A stretch of 18,789 bases of DNA, taken from positions 1 through 18,789 of the forward strand of contig JAFOYH010000128.1 in assembly GCA_017391465.1 (NCBI GenBank), given 5' to 3'. Below the pieces are notes generated by a model. It was not told the DNA's origin and did no database searches. It saw nothing but the letters and a program-made list of their open reading frames with translations. This DNA is from Lachnospiraceae bacterium. Its GTDB lineage: Bacteria; Bacillota_A; Clostridia; Lachnospirales; Lachnospiraceae. Numbering within the stretch: position 1 is the stretch's first letter; the number at the start of each line of letters is the position of its first letter. The position numbers and the translations under genes were made by a program. This document shows positions 1 to 7,072 of the stretch, piece by piece.

Positions 1-27
1 AGCGGACTTGATGTTGAGTATCAAATC

Positions 28-125
28 CTCTTATTGTTCGAATTCATTCGCTCCGGCAGGCACCTTCCATCACTGGGGTTGCCGCAATATCATCGCTCCT
101 TGGGCTCCATTGCTCTGAATAAGAG
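28..125 (-). ncRNA. SAM-I (S-box) riboswitch
   Basis: On the minus strand an 8-bp P1 helix is formed by 118-125 (CTCTTATT) and 28-35 (AATAAGAG). Inside it come, in S-box order: AGAG; a P2 helix GCAAT/ATTGC enclosing a kink-turn-like GGA and GATGA pair; the conserved GCGGCAACC; a P3 region closed by GGTGCC; and a small P4 hairpin (CGAA-TGAA-TTCG) before P1 closes. This is the established architecture of the SAM-binding S-box riboswitch, which turns off methionine and SAM genes when SAM is high. Transcription runs left, away from murA, so the regulated gene and most of the expression platform are outside the window. A short TTGAT/ATCAA inverted repeat lies at the very edge. Identification rests on motif matching by eye; no covariance search was possible. 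Confidence 0.85.
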
Positions 126-131
126 AAATTT

Positions 132-137
132 ATTATA
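132..137 (-). promoter_or_regulatory. -10 element for the riboswitch transcript
   Basis: A perfect TATAAT on the minus strand places the predicted start about 7 nt downstream, right at the first base of riboswitch helix P1. No good -35 hexamer is visible at 16-18 bp spacing, and there is no TG extension, so the promoter is supported mainly by its position. Confidence 0.5.
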
Positions 138-141
138 ATTT

Positions 142-160
142 AAAAATCCTTAAACGGATT
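142..160 (-). terminator. weak intrinsic terminator of murA
   Basis: On the minus strand AATCC-GTTTAA-GGATT forms a 5-bp stem followed by a run of T (five T at 142-146). It lies 8 nt past the murA stop codon and just before the riboswitch promoter. A second small hairpin (ATTGGT/ACCAAT, 161-177) spans the murA stop codon and may assist. The stems are short, so read-through into the riboswitch is possible. Confidence 0.45.
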
Positions 161-168
161 ATTGGTAA

Positions 169-1461
169 TCAACCAATTTTTAATTTGAATTTTCGGATAT
201 CTTTATCGTTATCCACTTTTTCAATATATGCGCCAAGACTGCGAAGCTTTCCTTCAAAGTCTTCGTATCCACGCTGGATGTAACCGATGGAATCAATTGT
301 AGAAAATCCATCTGCTGCCAAAGCTGCAATAACCAACGCTGCACCAGCACGTAAATCCGGCGCACTCATATGCGCTCCTTTATAACCCGGCACACCAATA
401 ATGATTGCCGCATTGCCTTCAACTTTAATGCGCGCACCCATGCGTGCGAGCTCATCTACATAACGGAAACGATTTTCAAAAATACTTTCTGTTATAACAC
501 TGGTTCCATCAGCAAGTGCAAGGCAAATTGCTGCCTGTGGCTGCATATCTGTAGGAAAACCAGGATATGGCAATGTTTTAATGTTCGTTGGCATCAGACG
601 TTTAGATGCAACAACGCGCACAGCATCATCCAGTTCTTCAATTTCTGCGCCCATTTCAATCAATTTGGCAGAAATAGATTCCAAATGTTTTGGAATAACG
701 CGTTTCACTGTGATATCACCCTGCGTTGCTACTGCAGCACACATAAATGTTCCGGCTTCAATCTGGTCCGGAATGATTGTATATTCTGTGCCATGAAGTT
801 TCTGAACGCCACGAATACGAATCACATCTGTACCTGCACCTTTAATATCTGCACCCATCGAGTTCAGGAAATTCGCCACATCAACAATATGTGGTTCTTT
901 CGCTGCATTTTCAATGATTGTTCGGCCTTCAGCCATCGCTGCTGCCATCATAATATTAATCGTCGCTCCAACACTGACAACATCGAGATAAATATGACGC
1001 GCCTTTAAATGTTCTGCTTTTGCAACAATCATACTGTTATTAATATCAACTTTTGCTCCAAGTGCCCGAAATCCCTTGATATGCTGATCAATTGGACGAC
1101 TTCCAATATTACAGCCTCCCGGAAGAGCCACTTCAGCTTCTTTATATTTCCCAAGGAGTGCTCCAAGCAGATAATAAGAAGCTCTGATTTTACGAATGAA
1201 TCCATCATCGATACAAAAACTGTGAATGTTTTTGCCGTTGATCTTTACTGCATTTCTATTTAATCTTTCAACATCTGCGCCAATTGATGCAATAGCCTGT
1301 AAAAGAACATTAATATCGCTTACATCTGGCAGATTATCGATAATCACATCTTCATCACTCATGATCGCTGCTGCAAGAATGCCTAATGCTGCATTCTTCG
1401 CGCCACCAATCGTAACTTCACCGACCAATGGATTGCCGCCTTTTATAACATATTGTTCCAT
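169..1461 (-). CDS. murA: UDP-N-acetylglucosamine 1-carboxyvinyltransferase (MurA)
   Basis: First committed step of peptidoglycan synthesis in the cytoplasm: transfers enolpyruvate from PEP to UDP-GlcNAc. The 430-residue product has the usual family length. Known functional residues are visible: Lys22 and Asn23 in GGAKNAAL, and the catalytic loop PGGCNIGSRPID with Cys117. That Cys equals Cys115 of the E. coli enzyme, the fosfomycin target. FPTDM carries the catalytic Asp and the C-terminal RGYE the Arg. The ATG at 1461 was chosen because GAGG lies about 8 nt upstream; an in-frame TTG 12 nt further upstream overlaps that site and is unlikely. The gene appears monocistronic, with its own promoter at 1499-1526 and a weak terminator at 142-160. 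Many Firmicutes have two MurA paralogs, and this window cannot tell which this is. Confidence 0.97.
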   Translation of the reverse strand: MEQYVIKGGNPLVGEVTIGGAKNAALGILAAAIMSDEDVIIDNLPDVSDINVLLQAIASIGADVERLNRNAVKINGKNIHSFCIDDGFIRKIRASYYLLGALLGKYKEAEVALPGGCNIGSRPIDQHIKGFRALGAKVDINNSMIVAKAEHLKARHIYLDVVSVGATINIMMAAAMAEGRTIIENAAKEPHIVDVANFLNSMGADIKGAGTDVIRIRGVQKLHGTEYTIIPDQIEAGTFMCAAVATQGDITVKRVIPKHLESISAKLIEMGAEIEELDDAVRVVASKRLMPTNIKTLPYPGFPTDMQPQAAICLALADGTSVITESIFENRFRYVDELARMGARIKVEGNAAIIIGVPGYKGAHMSAPDLRAGAALVIAALAADGFSTIDSIGYIQRGYEDFEGKLRSLGAYIEKVDNDKDIRKFKLKIG

Positions 1462-1482
1462 GGTACACCTCAATAAACTTTT

Positions 1483-1507
1483 TGCTATAATCCATCTTAT
1501 TATAGCA
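1483..1507. repeat. perfect 9-bp inverted repeat across the murA -10 region
   Basis: TGCTATAAT (1483-1491) and ATTATAGCA (1499-1507) are exact inverted copies separated by 7 bp. Each arm is an extended -10 element (TGnTATAAT), one facing each strand. The minus-facing copy belongs to the murA promoter. The plus-facing copy points into the murA-yfhO gap. It may be an operator, or a symmetric promoter that fires both ways. Confidence 0.6.
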
Positions 1508-1526
1508 TAATCCAGAAATTTGTAAA
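1499..1526 (-). promoter_or_regulatory. sigma-A promoter of murA
   Basis: Minus strand: -35 TTTACA (1521-1526, 5 of 6 consensus), 16-bp spacer, extended -10 TGCTATAAT (TATAAT at 1499-1504). The predicted start is about 30 nt upstream of the murA ATG. Confidence 0.8.
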
Positions 1527-1543
1527 TTGGATTTTATAATTTC

Positions 1544-1576
1544 GTAAAAAATCCGTTGAATTTTTACATATTTTTT
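1544..1576 (+). terminator. possible intrinsic terminator on the plus strand
   Basis: An AT-rich hairpin, GTAAAAAATCC-GTT-GAATTTTTAC (1544-1567, one mismatch or bulge), is followed on the plus strand by ATATTTTTT. In the minus direction, after yfhO stops upstream of it, no T run follows, so it does not look like a yfhO terminator. No annotated plus-strand gene ends here. It could end a short RNA starting from the plus-facing -10 at 1486-1491. Confidence 0.35.
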
Positions 1577-1582
1577 AATCCT

Positions 1583-4183
1583 CTATCTTTCCTGTTCTGG
1601 CAATTTTCCATATTTCAGACCACATTTTCCCTTGTTTTCCAATAAAGAAACTACGATCAAACAAACACTGCTCATCAAAGTAATGATTTGACCTATAACA
1701 AAACCTTGCGGCATATAGGACATCTCAATGGTATGATCACCTTCGGCAAGCCTTATCCCCAAAAGAGCGTCTGCAATCATTTCCGGTTTGACTTTTTTTC
1801 CATCGACCCATATGGACCATCCTTCTTCGTATGGTATTGAAGTAAACATAATCCCTTCTTCTGGCACACGAATCGTTCCACTCAGACGTGTAGATTCAAT
1901 CTCATCCGTAATCCAGGTCGTTTGTTTCATTCGTTCCACAACTCTCTCAAATGCCACGGAATCATGTTCCGCTGCAATCAACTTGATCGAACCGCTCTCA
2001 TAAGCTGAATCCATTTCAAAGGTTAAAGTAATCATCTGTCCGGCGTTGACAGAACCCACCGGAATGATATGACCATCTTCGTCGGAATAAGACTTCGAAA
2101 ATCCTTCATATTCAACTTTAACTTTGCTGCAATGTGCTGCTTTAAAATAAATATATAATTCTTGAGATTTTTCCGGAATATACGTATACTTCACCGTTCC
2201 ATCTCTTTTTGTTGTTGCTGTGTATGACCAATCCGCCCAACTGTCCGTTGTTAATGCACAGCCATCACTGACTGGTTGATCCAGACCAAAATAAGTATAC
2301 GGTCGTATTTCCTCTCCCATAACCGAAGTCATCATCTGATTGATCACTTCAAAAGGGTTCGTCTTTTCATAGTCCCACTGAAGAATATCTTCCGAAACCA
2401 TAAATCCGAGTCCCAATGCATTTTCATTGATATAGAGATGACGATCATCCACTGTTTTCACATATTCAAATGTACGAATCTGATCTTTCTTTTCCCGGCT
2501 AACCAGATATTTCACGTTCAAAAAGGCATCACTTTCCGGTGTCGCTCCTTCATAGGAATATTTATTTGTCACAGAATAATATCCAAGACGCCGAATAAGC
2601 TGATTAACCCCCGCATTCACTGTGGATGAAAACAGAGAAACTCCAGGCAGATTATGCCATGTTACATCATCACGCCCACGCCGTTCTTCCAATTCAAAAC
2701 GATAAAAATTTTCTCTTTCCCATGTTTCCACATGATTTTTCAAGGTCATCACCGAATTCTGATCACTATAATAATCTTTGCGATTCACCGTACCGTTCAT
2801 GCACAGTCCAAAAACACCATATGCGCAGGATTCACCCAAAAGAATACACAACAGCAATACTTCAAGCATGTGCCACTTTTTCACACGAATGCCGATAAGC
2901 ATGATTAAAACACCATACACAAAAACGAGTACAATACTAACAATGACCGTATAATTTTCAAGTTCTGCTTTTCTTCCCCAACAGCAATAGGCCAGAAACA
3001 CAAGCCATAATCCAGCTATCATAGATGGTAACCACTTTGGACAACCTTTATGTGCTTTAAACCCTTCATATGCCATGATAAGAAGCATAAAGATATAAAT
3101 AAATGAATAGCGTCCCGGAAGGCCATTTGGAAAATGGAAACCATGCCAGATATAGGTTAGATAATTTGTATTCAAACACACCAGTAAAAACACTGTAACA
3201 CATATTTTTACAATCCGATCCCATGGACGAATATTTTTATTGAACAAAAACATCGGAACAAAAATCAAAACGGCCACACCGCAATAAAGATTAAAGTTCC
3301 CGGAAAGATCCGTTGGTTGTATAAAAGCAAATTGCTGACACAAAAGTTCAAATGCATTATGATAAAACTTCAACGTTGTCGGAAACGAAGAGGTCGCAGA
3401 TGCACTGGCGCCAAGTGCATAAATTGTCGGCAATAACAATATGGCCGCAAATCCACCTGCCATCAATGAATATCCTGCAAATTTTGCCCCTGCCATCCAG
3501 ACGCGTTTCATGCCCATCCCCCATGTACAACTCAATTCAATCAGCAGATATATACAAGAGAAAATGCAGATCATAAATGCAATATAGTAGTTTGTAAAAA
3601 TACATAAAGCCAGTGACCACCCATAAATCCATCCTTTGCCATCATGAATTAATGTGTAAATCCCTAACATTACCATCGGAAAAAGTACGATACAATCCAG
3701 CCACATGATGTTCCATCCATAGCCAATCACAAAACTGCTCATTCCATACATACATCCAAAAGTGGTAATGGATAAATCATACTGTCCGAAACGTTTACGT
3801 ATAAAATAGCCAAAACTCAAACTTGCCAGACCTATTTTAAGCAAATAAATAACCGTAAAACATTCCATAACCAGACTTTTCGGAAAAATCAGCAGTAGAA
3901 TATTTAACGGACTTGCAAGATAATAAGCCATAACTGCCAAAAAATTCATTCCAAGCCCACCGTTCCAGCTATAAAACAAGCTATCCCAATTTTTCCATTT
4001 ATATTGTAATTCAGAAAAAAAAGGAACATACTGATGATAGGAATCAATAACAGAGATTCCCCTGTCACCAAAAGGCCACACTCCCTGTGCTATAAAAGCC
4101 ATAATTGCCACACAAACAGGCAAAACAAATGCCAAAATATAATATATATTTTTTCTTGACCAATGCCTTATCTTTTCCATCAT
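1583..4183 (-). CDS. YfhO family membrane protein (GT-C type glycosyltransferase-like)
   Basis: An 866-residue polytopic membrane protein with about a dozen hydrophobic segments in residues 15-460 and a large extracytoplasmic C-terminal region closed by a last membrane helix near 835-855. Family marks are the N-terminal WPFGDRGISVIDSYHQYVPF and the C-terminal PYEEGWSIWVDGKKVKP, followed by GDHTIEMSYMPQGF. In Bacillus and Listeria, YfhO proteins are linked to sugar transfer from lipid carriers onto lipoteichoic acid; the substrate here is unknown. The ATG shares one base with the stop codon of the upstream kinase gene (TAATG) and has no strong separate ribosome site, so translational coupling is likely. 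No convincing terminator follows on this strand. Confidence 0.85.
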   Translation of the reverse strand: MMEKIRHWSRKNIYYILAFVLPVCVAIMAFIAQGVWPFGDRGISVIDSYHQYVPFFSELQYKWKNWDSLFYSWNGGLGMNFLAVMAYYLASPLNILLLIFPKSLVMECFTVIYLLKIGLASLSFGYFIRKRFGQYDLSITTFGCMYGMSSFVIGYGWNIMWLDCIVLFPMVMLGIYTLIHDGKGWIYGWSLALCIFTNYYIAFMICIFSCIYLLIELSCTWGMGMKRVWMAGAKFAGYSLMAGGFAAILLLPTIYALGASASATSSFPTTLKFYHNAFELLCQQFAFIQPTDLSGNFNLYCGVAVLIFVPMFLFNKNIRPWDRIVKICVTVFLLVCLNTNYLTYIWHGFHFPNGLPGRYSFIYIFMLLIMAYEGFKAHKGCPKWLPSMIAGLWLVFLAYCCWGRKAELENYTVIVSIVLVFVYGVLIMLIGIRVKKWHMLEVLLLCILLGESCAYGVFGLCMNGTVNRKDYYSDQNSVMTLKNHVETWERENFYRFELEERRGRDDVTWHNLPGVSLFSSTVNAGVNQLIRRLGYYSVTNKYSYEGATPESDAFLNVKYLVSREKKDQIRTFEYVKTVDDRHLYINENALGLGFMVSEDILQWDYEKTNPFEVINQMMTSVMGEEIRPYTYFGLDQPVSDGCALTTDSWADWSYTATTKRDGTVKYTYIPEKSQELYIYFKAAHCSKVKVEYEGFSKSYSDEDGHIIPVGSVNAGQMITLTFEMDSAYESGSIKLIAAEHDSVAFERVVERMKQTTWITDEIESTRLSGTIRVPEEGIMFTSIPYEEGWSIWVDGKKVKPEMIADALLGIRLAEGDHTIEMSYMPQGFVIGQIITLMSSVCLIVVSLLENKGKCGLKYGKLPEQER

Positions 4184-4695
4184 TATTTGTTCATATATCC
4201 CTTCAATGTTTCCTGAATCATTTCGACCACTTCTCGAATGTCTCGATTGTGCTCATCAATGATATAATCTGCATATTTTTCATATAAAGGCACACGTTCG
4301 TTGTATAGATCCATCAATGTATTTCCCGAACGAATGGCAACACCCCGTTTAAGCAAATTACCCAATCGCTTCTCCAGGGATTCGAAAGTAACCTTCAGAT
4401 AAATAACTTTTCCAATGGATTTTAAATGTTCCATCGCTTCTTCACCATAAATGACACTGCCCCCCGTTGCAATTACCGTGTGATTCGTCTCAATATGTGC
4501 ATTCACTCGATTTTCAATATCTAAAAAACCATCAATTCCTTTTTCGTTAATAATTTCAAATAAACACTTGCCTGTTTCAGACTGGATAAGCAAATCCGAA
4601 TCGATAAAATCATATCCTATAGCTTTTGCCAAAACGACACCTACTGTACTTTTTCCTGCACCTGGCATACCGATTAAAATAATATTATTATTCAT
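4183..4695 (-). CDS. aroK: shikimate kinase-like P-loop kinase
   Basis: A 170-residue P-loop kinase of the shikimate kinase family, which phosphorylates shikimate in the chorismate pathway. Visible: Walker A GMPGAGKST (9-17), DSD with Asp32 and Asp34, TGGS in place of the usual GGG, a lid region with KRGVAIRSG, and ERVPLYEKYAD carrying the C-terminal Arg. The canonical shikimate-binding Arg58 in FRxxE is replaced by Leu58 (FLDIE), so the substrate may differ. The ATG at 4695 follows AGAAAGGATG at good spacing. An in-frame extension to 4770 would run back through the promoter into the preceding terminator and is rejected. It is coupled to yfhO, not to aro genes, which adds to the doubt about its role. 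Confidence 0.8.
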   Translation of the reverse strand: MNNNIILIGMPGAGKSTVGVVLAKAIGYDFIDSDLLIQSETGKCLFEIINEKGIDGFLDIENRVNAHIETNHTVIATGGSVIYGEEAMEHLKSIGKVIYLKVTFESLEKRLGNLLKRGVAIRSGNTLMDLYNERVPLYEKYADYIIDEHNRDIREVVEMIQETLKGYMNK

Positions 4696-4726
4696 GAACA
4701 ATTCATCCTTTCTGTCATATTTTATT

Positions 4727-4755
4727 ATTTTATCATTTGACACTGGATTTCTCAA
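4727..4755 (-). promoter_or_regulatory. sigma-A promoter of aroK-yfhO
   Basis: Minus strand: -35 TTGAGA (4750-4755), 17-bp spacer, extended -10 TGATAAAAT (TAAAAT at 4727-4732). It sits between the terminator of the upstream operon and the aroK start, with a leader of roughly 25 nt. Confidence 0.75.
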
Positions 4756-4758
4756 TAC

Positions 4759-4792
4759 AAAAGAAGACATCGCAATCTGGATGTCTTCTTTT
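4759..4792 (-). terminator. intrinsic terminator of the pyrophosphatase-flavin reductase operon
   Basis: A perfect 13-bp stem: AAAAGAAGACATC (4759-4771) and GATGTCTTCTTTT (4780-4792) around an 8-nt loop. It lies 12 nt past the flavin reductase stop and just upstream of the aroK -35. T-rich ends on both strands mean it could work in both directions. Confidence 0.85.
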
Positions 4793-4804
4793 ATTTTGTA
4801 TCTT

Positions 4805-5398
4805 TTATCTTTTTTTTCGAACGGATTTTTTTACGGGTTTCTTTCTCACCGCATAACCGAATCCACCAATATGTCTCCCCATACCGTAATATTGCCCATG
4901 CGAATATACCAATGGCTTAGCCTGCTCCAAATGAAAGGTCCCTTTTTCATCCATATATTTTTCATCCACATGGACCGCGACAACCTCTGCCATGAACATA
5001 TCATGGGTTCCAAGCTCCATAACCTGAGTCACCTTGCATTCAATAGAAACCGGACTCTCTTCGACCATCGGTGCATATTCAAGTTCACCAAATACGGGTG
5101 TCAATTGCATTTCTTTAAATTTATCCAGGTGACGTCCCGAACGTACGCCGCAAAAATCCGTTGCCCACGCAAGATCCTCCGTTGTAAGATTAATCACATA
5201 TTCTCCAGTTTCCTGAATCATCGCATGAGAATATCGTTCCTTTCGAATGGATACATAGACCATTGGCGGATCTGAACAAATGGTCCCGGTCCATGCTGCT
5301 GTCATCAGATTTGCATGTCCTTCTTTATCCCCACAGCTGACTAAAACTGCAGGTAAAGGATAAACCATATTGCCCGGTTTCCATTTTTGTTTTGCCAT
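4805..5398 (-). CDS. flavin reductase family protein (flavoredoxin-like)
   Basis: A 197-residue protein of the FMN-binding split-barrel flavin reductase family, soluble and cytoplasmic. The typical core is visible: MTAAWTGTICSDPPMVYVSI, HAMIQETGEYVINL, and the later SPVSIECKVTQVMELGTHDMFMAEVVAVHVDE stretch. The C-terminus is unusually basic (KKPVKKSVRKKR), which could aid nucleic acid or membrane contact or simply be a tail. Members bind FMN and move electrons between NAD(P)H or ferredoxin-type donors and flavin; the partner cannot be named. The ATG at 5398 was chosen because AGGTGAT, matching the 16S 3' end, lies 4 nt upstream. A GTG at 5407 directly abuts the stop codon of the preceding gene and is less likely. 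Last gene of the operon. Confidence 0.85.
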   Translation of the reverse strand: MAKQKWKPGNMVYPLPAVLVSCGDKEGHANLMTAAWTGTICSDPPMVYVSIRKERYSHAMIQETGEYVINLTTEDLAWATDFCGVRSGRHLDKFKEMQLTPVFGELEYAPMVEESPVSIECKVTQVMELGTHDMFMAEVVAVHVDEKYMDEKGTFHLEQAKPLVYSHGQYYGMGRHIGGFGYAVRKKPVKKSVRKKR

Positions 5399-5407
5399 AA
5401 TTATCAC

Positions 5408-7057
5408 CTACTCCTGCAATGCACCAATCATCTTTGGAATAAACTGTTTCTTTCGAGATACCATTTTTGTAACAAAAACGCCATCTCCAGTTTTGTTTAC
5501 CGGAGCTCCGAAACAACGCGTTGCCACATCCAATGCTTTAGCATCTGAACATAATACCATTGTAGATTCGTCTAAAATATTGGTCAACATGAAGAAGATC
5601 ATATCCAAACCATGTTCTTTTTTTGCATTTTCGAGCATGCTCGACAAACGTTCCTGAATGGTTTTAAGCGCTCTTGGATCCAGCGCAGTAATCTGTCCCA
5701 CGCCAAACTGAATGTCGCCAGCAGAAAACTTTTTGAAGTCCTGATAAAACAAATCTGCAGCAGATTTACTCTTCAAGTCACTTCCTGCTTCAAACATCTG
5801 CATTGCAAACGACTGTACATCCAATCCAGCAATTTTCGCCAATGCTTCTGCCGCCATACGATCCAGCATCGTACATGTCGGCGAACGATACATTAAGGTA
5901 TCTGATACAATTGCGGCACACATTAATCCCGCAATATCTTCCGGAATATCCACTTTATTCTCTTTATACATTTGATAAATAATCGTTGATGTACATCCAA
6001 CTGGCTGACATCTAAAATAAACCGGACGCATACTCTGTACATTTCCAAGCTTATGATGGTCTACGATTTCCAATATTTCACAATCATAAATGCCATCCAC
6101 CGCCTGTCCGGATTCATTATGATCCACAAGTGCTACTTTTTTCTTATCCAAATCAATCATATCATGACGCGTAAACATTCCAAGGACTTTTCCTTCATGG
6201 TCAACAACCGGAAAAGCTCGATGACGGTTTTTCGCCATGACACTTCGCACATCTTCAATAAAATCATCACGTTTGAATGTTTTCGCTTTCGTTACCATGA
6301 AATTTCGAACTTCCATACTCTGATGAATCAAACGTGCCGCTACAAATGTATCATATGGTGTCAAAATAATTGTACAGTTACGTTCACGTGCCAGTCTCAA
6401 AATGGATTCACTTGGCTGCGCATTCATGCAAATTATCAGACAGCCTGCATTCATCTCTATAGCACATAACTGGGACTCATAACGATCACCAAGCATCACC
6501 ATATCGCCATCTTCAATATATTCTTCCATCAAATCCGGATTGGCTGCAGCAATCAAAATCTTGCCTTTTTCTACAACACCATTCAGATCACCAACAAGCA
6601 TTTCTCCGTCTAATGTTTCTACAATCTTCTTATAAGGTGTTTTGTTTTGAGACAGGACTGTATTTTTATATACACCCATATACGTCTTTGCTATGTCACC
6701 TTTGGTAATCAATCCCAAAAGACGTTCTTTTTCATCCACAATAGTTAATGTGGAAACCTGTCGTTTTTCCAACTGTTGCCATATCTCACGAATTGACATG
6801 TCCGGACTTCCATTATGTGGCGGGGAAATGCGCACATCGTTAATCTGCGTACGTACATCATCCATAAATCTTGGAACTTCTATCTGAAAACGATCCAACA
6901 CAAAGGCTGTTTCCGGATTAATCTCGCCTGCACGCGCCGGAATATAATCATTTCCTGTAAGCGTTTTACGCAGGTGAGCATAGGCAATCGCCGAACAAAT
7001 AGAGTCGGTATCCGGATTTTTATGTCCAATGACATAAACTCGATTTTTTTTCATCAT
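5408..7057 (-). CDS. family II inorganic pyrophosphatase with CBS and DRTGG domains, copy 1
   Basis: Manganese-type DHH-superfamily pyrophosphatase of 549 residues, which hydrolyses PPi to phosphate. The catalytic DHH domain is split by a regulatory insert: IGHKNPDTDS (His12, Asp16, Asp18) at the N-terminus, CBS1 about 85-127, DRTGG about 145-255, CBS2 about 262-305, then VDHN (311-314), VDHHK (332-336), the DHHA2 part and SRKKQ (534-538). All expected catalytic motifs are intact. CBS/DRTGG forms are known to be controlled by adenine nucleotides and diadenosine polyphosphates. CBS2 keeps a TxxD ribose motif (Thr296, Asp299). An AGGAGG site serves the ATG at 7057 or the adjacent one at 7054. 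It follows copy 2 after 15 nt. Confidence 0.95.
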   Translation of the reverse strand: MMKKNRVYVIGHKNPDTDSICSAIAYAHLRKTLTGNDYIPARAGEINPETAFVLDRFQIEVPRFMDDVRTQINDVRISPPHNGSPDMSIREIWQQLEKRQVSTLTIVDEKERLLGLITKGDIAKTYMGVYKNTVLSQNKTPYKKIVETLDGEMLVGDLNGVVEKGKILIAAANPDLMEEYIEDGDMVMLGDRYESQLCAIEMNAGCLIICMNAQPSESILRLARERNCTIILTPYDTFVAARLIHQSMEVRNFMVTKAKTFKRDDFIEDVRSVMAKNRHRAFPVVDHEGKVLGMFTRHDMIDLDKKKVALVDHNESGQAVDGIYDCEILEIVDHHKLGNVQSMRPVYFRCQPVGCTSTIIYQMYKENKVDIPEDIAGLMCAAIVSDTLMYRSPTCTMLDRMAAEALAKIAGLDVQSFAMQMFEAGSDLKSKSAADLFYQDFKKFSAGDIQFGVGQITALDPRALKTIQERLSSMLENAKKEHGLDMIFFMLTNILDESTMVLCSDAKALDVATRCFGAPVNKTGDGVFVTKMVSRKKQFIPKMIGALQE

Positions 7058-7072
7058 TGCTTCCTCCTGCTC

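Noticed and set aside
159..177. ATTGGT/ACCAAT hairpin at the murA stop as a main terminator
   Set aside because: No T run follows on the minus strand; the next hairpin with T5 is the better terminator.
370..1008. Plus-strand frame of 212 codons opposite murA
   Set aside because: It is antisense to a clearly functional murA, is rich in Cys, His and Asn from reverse-complement codons, matches no family and has no ribosome site.
4696..4770. 25-residue N-terminal extension of the aroK-like protein
   Set aside because: It covers the promoter and part of the preceding terminator stem; the ATG at 4695 has the proper ribosome site and gives the standard kinase N-terminus.
4568..5275. Plus-strand frame of 235 codons across aroK and the flavin reductase
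   Set aside because: It crosses a terminator, a promoter and two real minus-strand genes, and looks like reverse-complement noise.
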